64,000 nucleotides of DNA. Origin: Thalassia testudinum (taxonomy: Eukaryota > Streptophyta > Magnoliopsida > Alismatales > Hydrocharitaceae). Of the stretch, positions 9,816 through 21,681 are shown piece by piece. Position numbers and translations under genes: made by a program. Below the pieces are notes generated by a model, which did not search any database, was not told where the DNA came from, and worked only from the letters and a program-made list of their open reading frames with translations. Where the stretch lies: positions 39,339,001 through 39,403,000 of the forward strand of contig JAZHRO010000055.1 of assembly GCA_037157565.1 (NCBI GenBank). Direction: 5' to 3'. Each line of letters begins with the position of its first letter. The stretch's first letter is position 1.

Positions 9816-12800
9816 GCAAGCACTGATAAGGTGTGGCTCATCATAGTTAAATGCCCAAGTTAAGGTAGAAACTAGGTTAAAAACTACTGAATTAACACAT
9901 GAAAAAGGTTAAGTGTGAGAAATAGTGAAAAAGACCTTAAACATCAAATCTATGTTAAAAATGCGAAATTAGGTCATTAAATGAGGCATTTTATTCATTA
10001 TTGTAAATTAATGATCCATTTGCAAATTGAACAAGCATTTTAGTTCAAAACTTCAAATCAAAAGTAAAATTAACTTCCTAATGTTCAATTAAGCTTAAAT
10101 AAAAATTTGGTTGCATTTGGACATCATTAGGACCTCTCATTTATGATTTCTCACTTAGATCCTTAAATCAAGAACATTTTATTTATTTAAAAACCTTCCA
10201 GGGACCATTTTGAAAGTCACAAGGGCCTCTTTGTAAATTCTAGGGACTGCTATAAATTGGTTCTTCACCACTTATGGGGCTTAGCACAAAAACTCTACCC
10301 CTACGCCCTCAGAGTGCTTCTCTGTAAATCCACCAACATACCTGCGGTGCGAGTCCAGTGTAGCACCTCAAGAACACCCTCAATCTAGGTCGTCCATCCT
10401 TTGCTCTCATGATCTGATGGCCCTACTCTAATTGAAGCTTCGCGCAGTTCGACACGTGTGATCACCTCTTACCCCAGATCCCATCCAACGGTTGCATTTT
10501 GATTGGAACCTCGTGTGCGCTCTTCTTCCCATCTCAACCGCCTAAACCCTAAGTGTCTAATCGCACCATTGTGGTGCTCTATTCACTATCCTGGCTACTT
10601 AAGGAGCTCCCTGAGCTCGCGCGCAAGCCTAACCAACTCCCTCCCCTTGAGTGGTTCCTTTCATCCACCCTCCAGTTCTTCTTCCTCCTTCATCAGCTAC
10701 GCCTGTGGTACGAGTGTGGCTCTCCCTCAATTTCGTTGCCACAGCAACCTGCTGTGGATCCAAGGATCTCATTCCTTGCTAGAGTCCTCATTTCCCTTCG
10801 TTGCTACAGTGACCAGCTGCAGCCCAGGCATCCCATTCCTCCTTTAGATTAGGATTTTTTTGCTTTTAGAGTAGTTTAGAATAATTATTAGTGTAATTTA
10901 GATTCAGTAGAGTAGAATTAGTGCATTAGTTCATAGAATTAGTTAGTGAACTAATTGATGGATTCGGTAGTTAGATAGGAGTAGATTAGGGTAATTCTCC
11001 CTCACCTCCTCTGATTCACTCAGATAAGAGGAGATGAACCTACTGTCATCCACATGTCCATTAATCTCCCTCTCCATATCACTATCACACTCATCGATTT
11101 TCCTTGACTATTTATTTCATGATTCACTCCATTCATGAGAATCACTATGGATCTAAAGCTCAATAGCTTCTAGATCCACAGTGCGTTCAATTCCATCTGA
11201 GGGTGAATTCATTCATTCCATTAGTCACAAGCACCCTCAATACTGTTTGATTTATGCTTATTTGGTCATTTAGAACTGATCTAAATTCTTGAAGTTGAAT
11301 GAGGATTTTCTGAAGTAATCATATGTTGATCAGATTTAAATGATCAAATTGAGCTTTCTTATGTTTGACTGACTTGATTGCAATGGGCTTAAGCTGTTTT
11401 AACGTAGTTTTGATCATTATATGTGCTTATGCCCAATTTTAAATTTAATCTTTGATTTTTGGCTTTGTTTGGTAGCTCAAGCCCAGGAAATCAGATGTCC
11501 TGATTTAAGGCTTGAGCAATGATCTAATTGATTTTAAAGGATCACCTAGAACACATGCACACCAATTAATGTTGTGCAAATGTTTCAGATAATCAAATCA
11601 TTTTGGTAGAGCCATAGCAATAGCTCATTTGGGGCAACATGGTTTTAAATTCTAAAAATCAGTCTTGAGCTATGATTTCAGAGGAGTTTAATGATGGGAA
11701 CATTCATCTGATCAGAGTTTTAAGTACAACAAAGACGTCTGAACAGATGGATGTTTCATTTGTTCCTGAGAGGTAATGCAGAAATTGATCTCTGACTTGA
11801 ATTTTGGACAGCAACTACAATTGCAGCAGCTGCAATTAATGCTGAATTAGAGAAGTTGAGCAGCTGAATCAGCAGCTAAATTTTAGCAGCTACTGTTGGT
11901 TTGTTTATTACAGCAGTCAACCACTATTTTGGCTGAGTTGGAGTCTGATCTGTGTGGGTTTTGGGATGGAATTGGAATTGTAAGGAGCTGACCTATTGTG
12001 TAGTGTTATGTAAATCGTGTACAAGCATTCTTGTACATTTAATTAACTGAAATTCAATTAGGATTGCTTGTAATCTTGTTTTAAATTTCTTTTGTCAGCC
12101 ATTTGAATTACATATCTGTCCAAAACTAAAATCTTAGTGAAATGGGAGATAAAAATTTGCTTGACTATTCAAACATGTGTAATTTAGCGTGTTAGATATT
12201 TTGGAGTGTTTTAATTATTATTCCAACCCCTAGAACTCCATTCAAGGCCTTACGTTCTCTTTGAAACACTCCTTGAAGGCCTTACTTTGTTAAACTTTGT
12301 AAATAAATAAAAACTATAAAAAATTCCAAAAATAGAAAATAAACCTGTCTTGGTCAAGATTAAGTATATTTTTAGATGCGTACTAAGTTTCAAGGCATGC
12401 TGAATCCCTTACTTGGTAGAACATACCAGCCGACGGTTTAATATACCTTGGAACTTAATAAAAGAACTTAACTTCAAAAACACCAAAAACATCTCCTTCT
12501 CTCTCATCTCACTCTTTCACTCTCATCCCTTACCTTTATTATATATATAAAATCCATAAAAATCAGAAAATACTCAAAAACTCCGAAAAATACTATCTAT
12601 ACTATGTATATACATATATTAAACCTAAGCTATATGTAAATATTATACAATATGTACATAATAAGTATAAATAACTTATATGTGTATTGTACAGCTTAAA
12701 TTAAGTATTTAGAGTAACTTAATGTATATATAATCTTATTGCATTATTTTATATTAATTTATATAACATAAATGTATAATAACTTAGTAATTATATAAAC

Positions 12801-13010
12801 ATATTTAAATGTACATATCTATACCCAATACTGTATATACGTATTTAAATATTTATTATGTACCATATAATACATGTAATGTAACTTAATTATATATATG
12901 CAATAAATAATTAATTTATTAAGTTAAATAGATAATTTATTAAGTTAAAATAGAATAAATTAGTAAATTAAGTTAATATTGAGATAACTTATAGTGTATA
13001 TTTGTACTAT

Positions 13011-13105
13011 ATTATATCAAGTATTTTCAACTAATTTAAACTATATTTATATTGTATTATATCAAGTATTTTCAACTAATTTAAACTATATTTATATTGT
13101 ATTAT
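13011..13105. repeat. 45-bp tandem repeat, about two copies
   Basis: The unit beginning attatatcaagtattttc at 13011 repeats from 13056 with almost no difference, inside an AT-rich stretch (12590-13440) without genes. Confidence 0.85.
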
Positions 13106-15849
13106 AGTATTTATAGTTTATTTATTTGTATAACTAGCTAAAACATGTAGTTAAATCTATATAAATTAAAAGAAAGCTTATAAAATATAATAAAAATCTG
13201 TAATAAATAATTTATCATGTATATAAACACTGTGCAAAGTCAATTTGATAATTAATTAACTAATTTATACTGTAATTAGCAAATTAAACTTTAATTTAAC
13301 CTGTATAAACAGCAAACTTTATCTAATTTAATTATATAATAAACTAACTTATTTTTGTAAACTAACTACATAATTATGTAGCCCTATGTAAGGGCTTTAC
13401 AACCCCATAATTTAATTTTAATTTATAATAAATTATGGCCCTCACTTCGAGGGCCAAAGATTGCACATTAGAACAGTTTTCGGATGGTTGTAGTGCTTAA
13501 GTGAGCATAAGGATAGTGCCACATCATGGCTTTAGGAGTGCATACACCACCTTATTAATGTTTTGTCATCCTACCTTCTCGGTTGTCATGGCGTCGAACG
13601 CCCACATACACATTAGACCTTTTAATTTAACCCTTGGGAAACCCTTTGATTATTTTGCATTCATGATATGTTGTTAAAACTGCAGAATTAACCCTGATTT
13701 AATGCATTCCTCTTAGAATGGATATTTAGTGAGTTATGACTCTCCGGTTATTATGTAGGAGCATTTGTCAATTGATTTTGATTAATTAAAGTTAGTTATG
13801 TTTCCTGATGATGTTATCATCACACATGAAGTGTGTAGAGTTTGAGGGCTCTTCGACACGTATGTCGAAGTCATCGTCACCCCCCGGTGACATTAGATAG
13901 AGTAGTTAGATTCACTCCCTAATAACAAGACATTTATTTGGCCTCTTGTATTAACGTTCCTTGTTTTATGTGCAATTCTTTTAGTCGCAGAGTCTTAGAG
14001 TCTGTGATTTGTTTTTGTGCTAGCTATTTATTCTATTGAGGGTAGTAATAATATGAGAACAAAATATTTGATTGAAATAATTTAGAGGGAATTCACTAAT
14101 TGATTATTCAAGTCCTATGTATAGAAATTGAGGGTAACATGTGTGTCATTAAATAGATAAAGTGAAAGAAGATTATATTGCTTCTTTTGTTGATTTACAG
14201 AATTAAATTGATAACCTCTTTTGATTCCGTGTTTACTAGTTGAGGGACTAAATCTAAGAATCGTTGAATAACACACAACTCGTAATACATGAATGAATGA
14301 CTTGAATGGAACCCGAAAATTGAATATAGATAACTAGATATGGCAATCGGTTGAGTTTGTTGGTGGATTAGGGAGTGGGCTAACCTCCCTGCAACACAGG
14401 GAGTGGATTGACCTATTGGCCAATCGGGTAGCGAGGTAGGGGTATGTAGGTATATAGATACATCATATCTGGATGGATACGTACCAAGTCCGTGGAGAAG
14501 GCTATCTATGAGATAGCATAGGTCGCATCCACGTGTATAGCTCGTGGTATGCAGTTGCCACACTACCTACGCTAGGACCTTGGGGGGATGGAATGAGACG
14601 TAGGGCAAGTGCGTGGTTTCCTCTCAGCCAAGAGGACACTACGTACTTGTCATACCTCTTGGAAAATCACAACAAGATCTCCTCGCATCTTCCGAGGAAT
14701 TGATATGGAACGAATAAGATTATAATATCAGAGGTCACACATTGTTAAATTAAATGTGAAATAACCGAGAAATAACTGGATAAGGCGTAAAGAAAATAAC
14801 AAATTAGTACCCCTCTCTTTTGCATCTTTATTTATTTGTTTAGTTATTTACTTATTTTGTTCTGTCACTTTCCCTTTACTTGTACTACTCTACTCAGCAT
14901 TTGCTGCTGACAACTTTGGGCTCTGTACTCAGGTATTGTTGAGCACTCGGGAGCAGCTGTGCACGGAGCGATCGGTACGGGACCCCATTCAGTTTTTGCA
15001 AACGATTTGTGACATTAGGAGTTCTTTGTCATCTAGTCATTTTCGTACTTTTCTTTTCGCTGTTAGATTTGTGGTTATGACATTGTGGTTATGAAATAAC
15101 CCTTTCCAAGGACCATTCGGAGTTTCTGGAAAGTTAGGGGCATGAACACAATTTTTGACCCCTTAAGTTCGGGTGGTGGGCCTTGTGGGAACGAGAGGTT
15201 AGTGGGGGCCAACAACAACAACAACCAAGCCTTTTCCCACACTAAGTGGGAAGTTTCCGCAATTTTCTCCCTCTCTCCCCTCCCTCACCACACTCACCTA
15301 TGCACACACACATGCACACTTCTCTCTCCCTCACCAAAACCCTAACCTACTCTCCCTATAAAACCCCACCACCCTCTCCATCTCCACACCACCACCACCA
15401 CCTCCATCACTATCGACGGCCTCCCTCCTCCGACTCCTTGCAAGCTGCAGGTGGGGAAGGAGGAAAGCTCAAGGCAGAGCTTGGAGAAGAAGGAGGGAGG
15501 AGTGTGGGTGAGGGAGAGAGGAGCCACGGTTGGGAGCCGTGGGAGCTTGGAGGAGCTTGTGCAGAAGAGAGGAGTCACGGTCGAGAACGTAAGCTTGGAG
15601 GAGCTTAAGAGCGAGGGCGTGAGAAAGGAGAGAGCTCTCTTGAGGGAGCTCATACGAGAGGGAGGAGGCGCGGCTGGAGGAGCCATGAGCACCCGTGGGA
15701 GCTCGAGAGGACGCGCACGAGGAGTTTGTGGAGAACAACCTGTCGACCTCCTGTAACTATTGAAACAGCTACTGCTGTGCTGTAGGCAGAGGCTCGCAAG
15801 GCGACGAAAACCACGAAGGAGTTCTACGTACTGGATTTTTCCAGTATCA

Positions 15850-15915
15850 GACATCTGGAGCATCTACTAGACATTTGGGGCAGCAGCAGGACGCCCAGAG
15901 CTAAAGCTGGACGTT
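15850..15915. repeat. Decayed GACGTC array, four sites in 20-bp register
   Basis: Sites start at 15850 (GACATC), 15870 (GACATT), 15890 (GACGCC) and 15910 (GACGTT). All three steps are exactly 20 bp although no site is still perfect. The position corresponds to cluster 2 of the younger Tekay LTR. Confidence 0.75.
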
Positions 15916-16074
15916 TTGAATTTACGCAGAGTGCCGAGGTATGAGTTCTATACCCTCATGCATGCATGTACGTGAGGTACGTAACGTTGTGCTATCATTG
16001 TTTTAAACTTACGAATGCATGCACAGGTATAAACCTTGGAAAGGCACGTAAGCACGATCTTCGAGGTGCTTTAG

Positions 16075-16252
16075 GATGTCTGGATGTCTCCACAGCCGTC
16101 TGATAGACTTATCAGACGTCTAGACGCACTGACAGACATCTGGAAAGACCCTAGGATGACTGTAAAGGGGTTCCAGATGTCCACCAGCAATGTAGGAACA
16201 CATGGTGAGTTACTGGCCTCGTTTAAGACATCTGAGACTATTACCAAACGTC
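16075..16252. repeat. Decayed GACGTC array, five sites in 20-bp register plus later sites
   Basis: Sites start at 16075 (GATGTC), 16095 (GCCGTC), 16115 (GACGTC), 16135 (GACATC) and 16155 (GATGAC), all 20 bp apart. Then come 16176 (GATGTC, step 21) and a last pair at 16227 (GACATC) and 16247 (AACGTC), 20 bp apart. Several changes are CG to TG or CA, as expected from methylated-CpG decay. Confidence 0.78.
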
Positions 16253-17980
16253 AGATTTTGGTCAGTGGGCACATTTTTGGCCCGTTCAGGGCCCAAACGG
16301 AGTCAGATTTATGCAAACGAGGTACTGTCATTTTCCATCCAAGTTTTTCCATGTGTTAGTAGCAGTTATACACTGTTATGAACTCGTCTGATGTAACTTA
16401 GTCATTGGTATAGGTCTCCAACCTGTAACGTGTTCAGGGCCCGCAGAGACGACAAGATCTGTGGTTCTTGCCTCCATTCCTCTCGTGTTTTCCGGTAGAG
16501 TGGTTTACTTTAATACTAAAGATTTAAATAAGTAAAATGCATACTTAGAATAACTTGAACCATAGGATGTGAAATGAACCCTAAGGCAGAAACGAATGAA
16601 CAATGCTTGAGCTACACTATTTGCTTTGAGATTCATGTTAAAACCCTAATTGCTAGCAAGTGTATAGATACATGATGTGATGCTTCTTCAGTTATTAAAA
16701 CACAAACTACCTGTTATATGAATGAGAATCGGAATGTGAACAATGAGACATGCATGTTGAAAAATGAAATGAAATGAATACGAGTATGAACCCTACGGGG
16801 AACTAAGAGAAGAACTCCTGTATATAGAAAGAATCTCGCATGTAGGCGGGAAGTGAGCTGGTCCTTGTGTACGTGGTACGAAGGAAAGTGACTATCTTGT
16901 GTACACAGTACCAAGGGGAGTCACTATGCCTTTCGTATGGAAAGAAAGTTGGTACTTGCGTACGTGGTACCGAGGAGAGCTACGACCACCTTAGTGTGGG
17001 GGGAGCCAACCGCCCCACGAGGCTCGGGGTTAGGACTGGCTACCCTACACCGACTCTTGTTAGGCCCACTGGGCAAACTGGGATAGTCGGGCAAGGGTAC
17101 GCGAACTGTGAGGGGTGAGACCCCTATTCTATTTTGAGAGGGCAAGGCCCTGTTCTATTCCATGCTGTACGTTTGGGCGTACCCACTAGTGGAAATGACT
17201 GACCGCATGCCAGTGTGGGGTAGCTACCCATGCACTTATCGTGTGTGCCGTAGTCGCCGCTACGACGCGACTATGACCTCAGGGTGGTAGACAAGGTGTA
17301 GGACTACCATGGGGGACTCTCTCGGCTAAGAAGTACCACGTGTACATCCTGCATCATGGGAAAGCTACAAGTGAGATTGTTCCCTTAGGGAACAATAAGA
17401 TTAAGCAAAGTTGTGGATCTAGATTAGCACACTCGACCTAGAAACACATAAATAAGATAAATGGAAACGGTGGATAATACATAACCGACAATTGCATGTT
17501 AATTGGTTGCTTGTTTCTTTATGTTAAATTACATGTAAATGGCTTAACCACCACTCTACTCAGCGTTAGCTGACCACAAATTATATAACCTTGTTTAAGT
17601 CAGGGAGTTGAGCAGCCAGCACCACCAGCTGTAGAGGGAGCTGGGCCCAGTCGAGCCCAGACTTAGCTGTTGTTGCTTTTTTGTTCCAGCATTTTCTTTA
17701 TGTTCTAGTAGTGAGTACTTTGATATATGTAAAACTGTTTCTGTTACATTTTCATTCTACTTCTCGCTGTTGTAGTTGTGATGGCATGTAATATTGTGAG
17801 ACTTTTCATTTTGTTTCCTTAACTAACTCTTAGTTATTTCTGCTTAGTTACATTGCATATGTGGTTGTGGAATATTTTCTGCTTTTGGTTATTTCTCGTT
17901 GGATGAATGGATCTTGGGATTAGTCTAGGCGAGCCGATCTTGGTTCCGGTAGGGATTTGGGATCAGGTCATAACAAGATA

Positions 17981-18150
17981 GCATTTTTGCTTTATTTTCT
18001 TTTTGTAACACAATATGATTAGTTTATTTGGCTATGTCTATATTTTATGATTATGTAATGAGTGACTACAATCTTGTTTCGTTATGATTTTTGTACTCGA
18101 CGACCTACACTCCCTCATTCGATTTGCATGGTGGGGCTCGGGCCGTCACA
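17981..18150 (+). repeat. Tail of the older Tekay-like LTR, resumed after the nested LTR
   Basis: It ends in GGGGCTCGGGCCGTCACA, a Tekay-type LTR terminus, immediately before Athila A sequence resumes at 18151. Together with the stretch up to 15069 it forms one interrupted LTR tail. Confidence 0.6.
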
Positions 18151-19066
18151 GATTTTGCTTGTGGCAACTACATGTTAAGAACTTAATTCATAGGCAGGGC
18201 TGTTACGTTGCATTGGGTATGCTCCCAAGATGTAGAGTATTCAGATCCCAGCCTAGCACTTACACTTTCACGGGTATGGTTGTTATGTTGCATTGGGTAT
18301 GCTCCCCAGATGCAGGATGTTTAGATCCAAGACTACCATCTAGATTCCCATGTAACTCTGCTGAAGTAAGGTTATGAAACAAGCTTTTGAATGAGTCCCA
18401 CGTATATAGTATATATTATATATTATGCAAAAAATAAAGAAAAGGAAGAAAATAAAGAGAAAAAAAGAAGAAAGAAAAAAAGGAAGAAAAGGAAGAAAAG
18501 AAAGAAAAAAACAAGAAAAAAGAAAAAGAAAAAGAAAAATATATATTAGTTCATATTCAAATATGCATTGCAGAATAAGGAGGTTGTCACTTATGGTGTC
18601 ATCCTAAGGCATTGGAGTGAAGGGCCCTTCCTATAGTTATATATAGTAATAAATAAAAAGAGGCAATGATTCTATTTTTGTAGTAATGGTGATCTGAAGT
18701 GGAGTAAGTGGGATGATAGGTGAACACAATATGTAATAAGAGAAACTTCTAAATGCAGTTGCCACTTGTCGAGTCAGTTTTATGAGCACGAGAACTTGGA
18801 TTTTCAATTTCTCGCAAACCTTGGGTGGACATTAGAGCCGTAGAATCTACTCTAGAAGTTGATGATCATGAGATGCATGAATTTAATGGGATTTGGCAGT
18901 TTGTATTTAGGGCGGTAGTCTAGAGCTATGGGTCTTCACGTAGGAATTCTCTTACGTGTTTCTATAGTTGGTGACGACTATTACATCATTCTTGAAAAAT
19001 CCTAACTCAAATTTTGGTTTTATTCATATTTTTTCTTGGGACTAGCAAAACCTAGGCATGGGGTTG
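18151..19066 (+). mobile_element. Athila element A, 3' non-coding region, second piece
   Basis: It begins with the second copy of the 230-bp repeat (18152-18375) and continues through a purine-rich tract (18425-18545). It ends with the conserved phrase GGGACTAG, AAAA, CTAGGCATGGGG at 19038-19063, directly before an LTR start. The same phrase precedes the 3' LTRs of the other two Athila elements here, so it marks the polypurine tract. No credible gene is present. Confidence 0.72.
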
Positions 19067-19960
19067 TGATAAGTGAGCATAATTATATGTTAACAAGCTT
19101 ATACTTGTTGGTTTTGAGTGGTAGTTGCATTGGATTTAGGTCAGTATGTATATAATTGCATATTTGCATGATAGGGCTAAAACTGTCATTTTGACCCTGT
19201 TTTGTACTAATTTTAGGTCTTGCTATGTGCAGAAATCCTTTACTCAAGTTCATGACGAGAAGAAGCAGAAATAGAGGTCATAAAGCTCCACTTGAGAAGA
19301 GAAGAATCAATTTTGGCCATGAAAACCCTAGCCCTAAACCTTAGTCAGAACCTGCCTTATTTTAGCTTCACCTAAAACCCTAATCCTGATACCTAATCCC
19401 AACCCTAAACCATCCCTCTTCAGCTCTCCTAACCCTAATCCTAACCTAGTCCTAAAAACCTAGCTCACACTCTTAATGATACTCTCCTAATTCTAGTCAT
19501 AATCCTATTTTGAAGCCCTCACGTTATTCACATGTGTCACATAATTTTTCTACACTAAATTACCAAAAGTATTCTTTGAAATTAATTGATAAAATGTGAC
19601 AATCAATTTAACTAGGTTTCAATCACATTCCATGATTTTATCCAATCAAGATCCTGATCCTAATCTAAATCCCAAAATTTGTGATACCTGACACACCTTC
19701 AGCATTTTGTCCATAACTTTCTAAATTTAAATCCAAATTGAGTGATTCAAGTTGCATTTGAAAGCGGATTTCATGGGATATGACTTTCCTTTAATGTGAA
19801 ATTTCAAGTTTGGAGCATATAGAGGCTGAAAATTGAAGACATTAGGAGTCCTACTTTCCCATTTAGATAAATCCCTAACCTAATTTCCAAAACCTAAACC
19901 TGTTAGTTGGCCACCAAGACACCTATGGGTGCCCATCGCCTCTCCTTGTGCCTATATAAA
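19067..19960 (+). repeat. Athila A 3' LTR, piece 1 (U3 through TATA box)
   Basis: It starts TGATAAGTGAGCATAA right after the polypurine box and runs to TATATAAA (19953-19960), where Athila 2 is inserted. It joins 31727 to give ctatataaacacc, a sensible promoter. The four pieces together total about 1.73 kb, close to the 1.70-1.72 kb LTRs of Athila 2. It contains many ccctaa-like phrases (19320-19480) that are AT/CCC-rich but do not form a regular telomere array. Confidence 0.7.
19953..19960 (+). promoter_or_regulatory. TATA box of the Athila A 3' LTR
   Basis: TATATAAA is the last sequence before the Athila 2 insertion, and its last five bases are the target duplication. CT-rich leader sequence follows once the insertions are removed. 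Confidence 0.65.
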
Positions 19961-21661
19961 TGATGAGACCACATGTGTGGGCTAATTAATTACATAAATG
20001 ACTAAATATTACGATAATGTCTACATATATAAAGCATACTTTGATACGTAAATAGATAAGTGCTTACATATTTTACTTGCATAAGAGAGTTATATATTCT
20101 AGGGGCATGCATGCATTATATGCATCATTTTATTATTTTCTTGTAAATAACCTTTTCTTGTTACCACGTGCAAGACCCACCGATCACAACAAAGAAACTG
20201 CCTCCGACCTGATTGCCCACCCAAATCAGCCGAGTCTCACACAGCAACCTCAACCGCCTCAGGATCTTCAACCATCTGTTGGAGAGTTGGTGGCGATGTC
20301 TTCAAAAAGGAGTTCTGTGCAGAGAAAAAAATCTCATCATCTTCTATCGTCTCCTCCATCCTTCACCACCGTGAAGAAAGCAAACACCGTGGTTGGTGAG
20401 CGCACTGCGGATTGAAGCAAACATCATTGACGCCGCCTACCCCCGGGTGGTGCTCGGTGACATAGAGCACCACCACCACCATGACCTTGCCTACTGCAAC
20501 CGACCCTAGCCTCCTCCACCAACGCTCGGGCACACCACCCTTGCATGCAGCCTACCTTCTCACCATGCGCAATAGGTGCGCGCAAGCCTCTGGACACTAG
20601 CCTCTGTGCATAGGCTCCCGGCGAGGCCAGACCCAGCCTGGCCATGCTCGTGCACAGTAGCCACCTTGCGCACGCCCTTGTGCACGCATGCATGCCTAAC
20701 CCCCTTGCACGCGCCAACAGCCACCGGCATCTCCTCCACCAAAGCAGAGCCATCGACTTCCTCTTCTTCCTCTTCTTCTCCACCAACAAAGGAGAGGAAA
20801 AGAACCCAAACAACCACTGCTTCCTCCGCTCGCAGCCACCTCCATGGACCTCCATTCTCCATGCTGTCGCCTTCGTTGAGATCATCGTGCCCTCATGAGC
20901 TCGACCACATCCTTAGACGCACCCACCGCGACCCGAGTGCATGCGTGGAGTAACCCACCACCGACGAGCTCTTCCTTGCCGTTCGACGACCTCCAACCAC
21001 CACCATCAATGCCACCATTGTCATCGGGATCCCCTTAGCACCATCAACCTCTTCTGAGCTCTGCACCTCCAACCGGGCCTCCCTCTCCGCTTGCGCACAA
21101 GGGGAACAAGTTCCCCTGTTTCTCTATAGTTAAGAGCCTATTTGTATTTACACATTATGCTATTGTGGAAAACTATTACTTTATTTGATGACTCAAATTA
21201 ATTGAGTGAAATTGCATGCATGCCCTTGAGTGTTTATATTATTTCTCTCATGCACTTAACTCTTACATGTTGAATTTGATACATGCATAAAATCTCATCA
21301 AAAGCACGCACATGACCTAAAAGAGAAAGCCCAATGTCTTGAAGTATAATTACACTACATGCCATTGCAAGTTATTTCAAGGAAAATTACATACATACCC
21401 CCTCATTCTTAAGTCTTTGTATGTTTGCTTCTTTTCGCCTCATTTCACAATAGATTTGAGCATGGATTTCGCACTCGATTGGACGAATACAAAGGAAAAT
21501 TATTCGTAATTTTATAGATCTGTTCTTCCCTGTGGATACAATATCCTAATCATTGTGGTTAGATTTAATGAATTTTTGATATGAGATTTCCACCACATAA
21601 AATACATCAACGACACATCTTTTTATTATAATCATCTTAACAAGCATAAATCTCATTATCA
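19961..21661 (+). repeat. Athila 2 5' LTR (1.70 kb)
   Basis: It starts TGATGAGACC and ends TTATCA, and is homologous along its length to 30007-31721. Open frames on both strands around 20400-20950 are mirrored in the other LTR with many differences and contain low-complexity Pro/Ser/Arg runs; I treat them as noise. Confidence 0.92.
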
Positions 21662-21663
21662 AA

Positions 21664-21681
21664 TGGCACCGTTACCGGGGA
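21664..21681 (+). other. Primer binding site (tRNA-Asp type) of Athila 2
   Basis: TGGCACCGTTACCGGGGA begins two bases after the LTR. It matches the Athila-type tRNA-Asp primer site TGGCGCCGTTGCCGGGGA with two G to A changes. Confidence 0.92.

Larger units (their letters stand above)
8831..15064 (+). mobile_element. Composite LTR-derived region, left part of an old Tekay-like LTR; boundaries not resolved
   Basis: No coding motif is visible. The right part (about 14200-15064) has the layout of the Tekay LTR downstream half: paired short GTAC-type phrases, a CTACTCAGC...CTGAC phrase near 14890 and then a GAGCA...GCAGCTG phrase, as at 7385-7460 and 17560-17630. After an inserted LTR the tail resumes at 17976 and ends at 18150. 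Whether 8831-13440 belongs to the same LTR is unclear. It includes a TATA-like site near 10251, a phrase at 9824 (TGATAAGG, then GGCTCATCATAG) that resembles the start at 56750, and an AT-rich stretch at 12590-13440. Confidence 0.45.
15070..17975 (+). mobile_element. Second Tekay-family LTR (2.9 kb), apparently solo, nested in an older Tekay-like LTR
   Basis: The downstream half aligns with the 3' LTR at 5139-7802: the phrase around gaaccct(t/a)cgggga, the GTACGTGGTAC repeats, the CTACTCAGCGTT phrase, and the end from cgttgga to ggtcataaca. It ends CATAACA at 17975, and the base pattern of the interrupted LTR tail resumes immediately. The start is placed at TGTGGTTATGAC because the preceding agatt (15065-15069) nearly equals agata at 17976-17980, a target duplication with one mismatch. 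A TATA box (TATAAAA) lies at 15357. No internal domain is attached, so it is read as a solo LTR. It is clearly older than the complete Tekay copy. Confidence 0.68.

Noticed and set aside
11734..11739. Lone GACGTC at 11734, and another at 58792
   Set aside because: Neither has a good partner at 20 bp on either side. Isolated 6-mers of this kind are expected by chance in 64 kb.
15142..15863. Open frames on both strands in the LTR leader at 15.1-15.9 kb
   Set aside because: They are low-complexity Pro/Ser/Glu-rich translations of a CT/GA-rich leader, with no family resemblance and overlapping frames on both strands.
19320..19480. Telomere-like ccctaa phrases
   Set aside because: They are irregular, mixed with cctaatcc and similar phrases, and lie in an Athila LTR. 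There is no tandem array of the plant telomere unit.
20424..20953. Overlapping open frames in the Athila 2 LTRs (also 30397-30991)
   Set aside because: They occur in both LTRs but on several strands and frames at once, and codon-level conservation is not evident.
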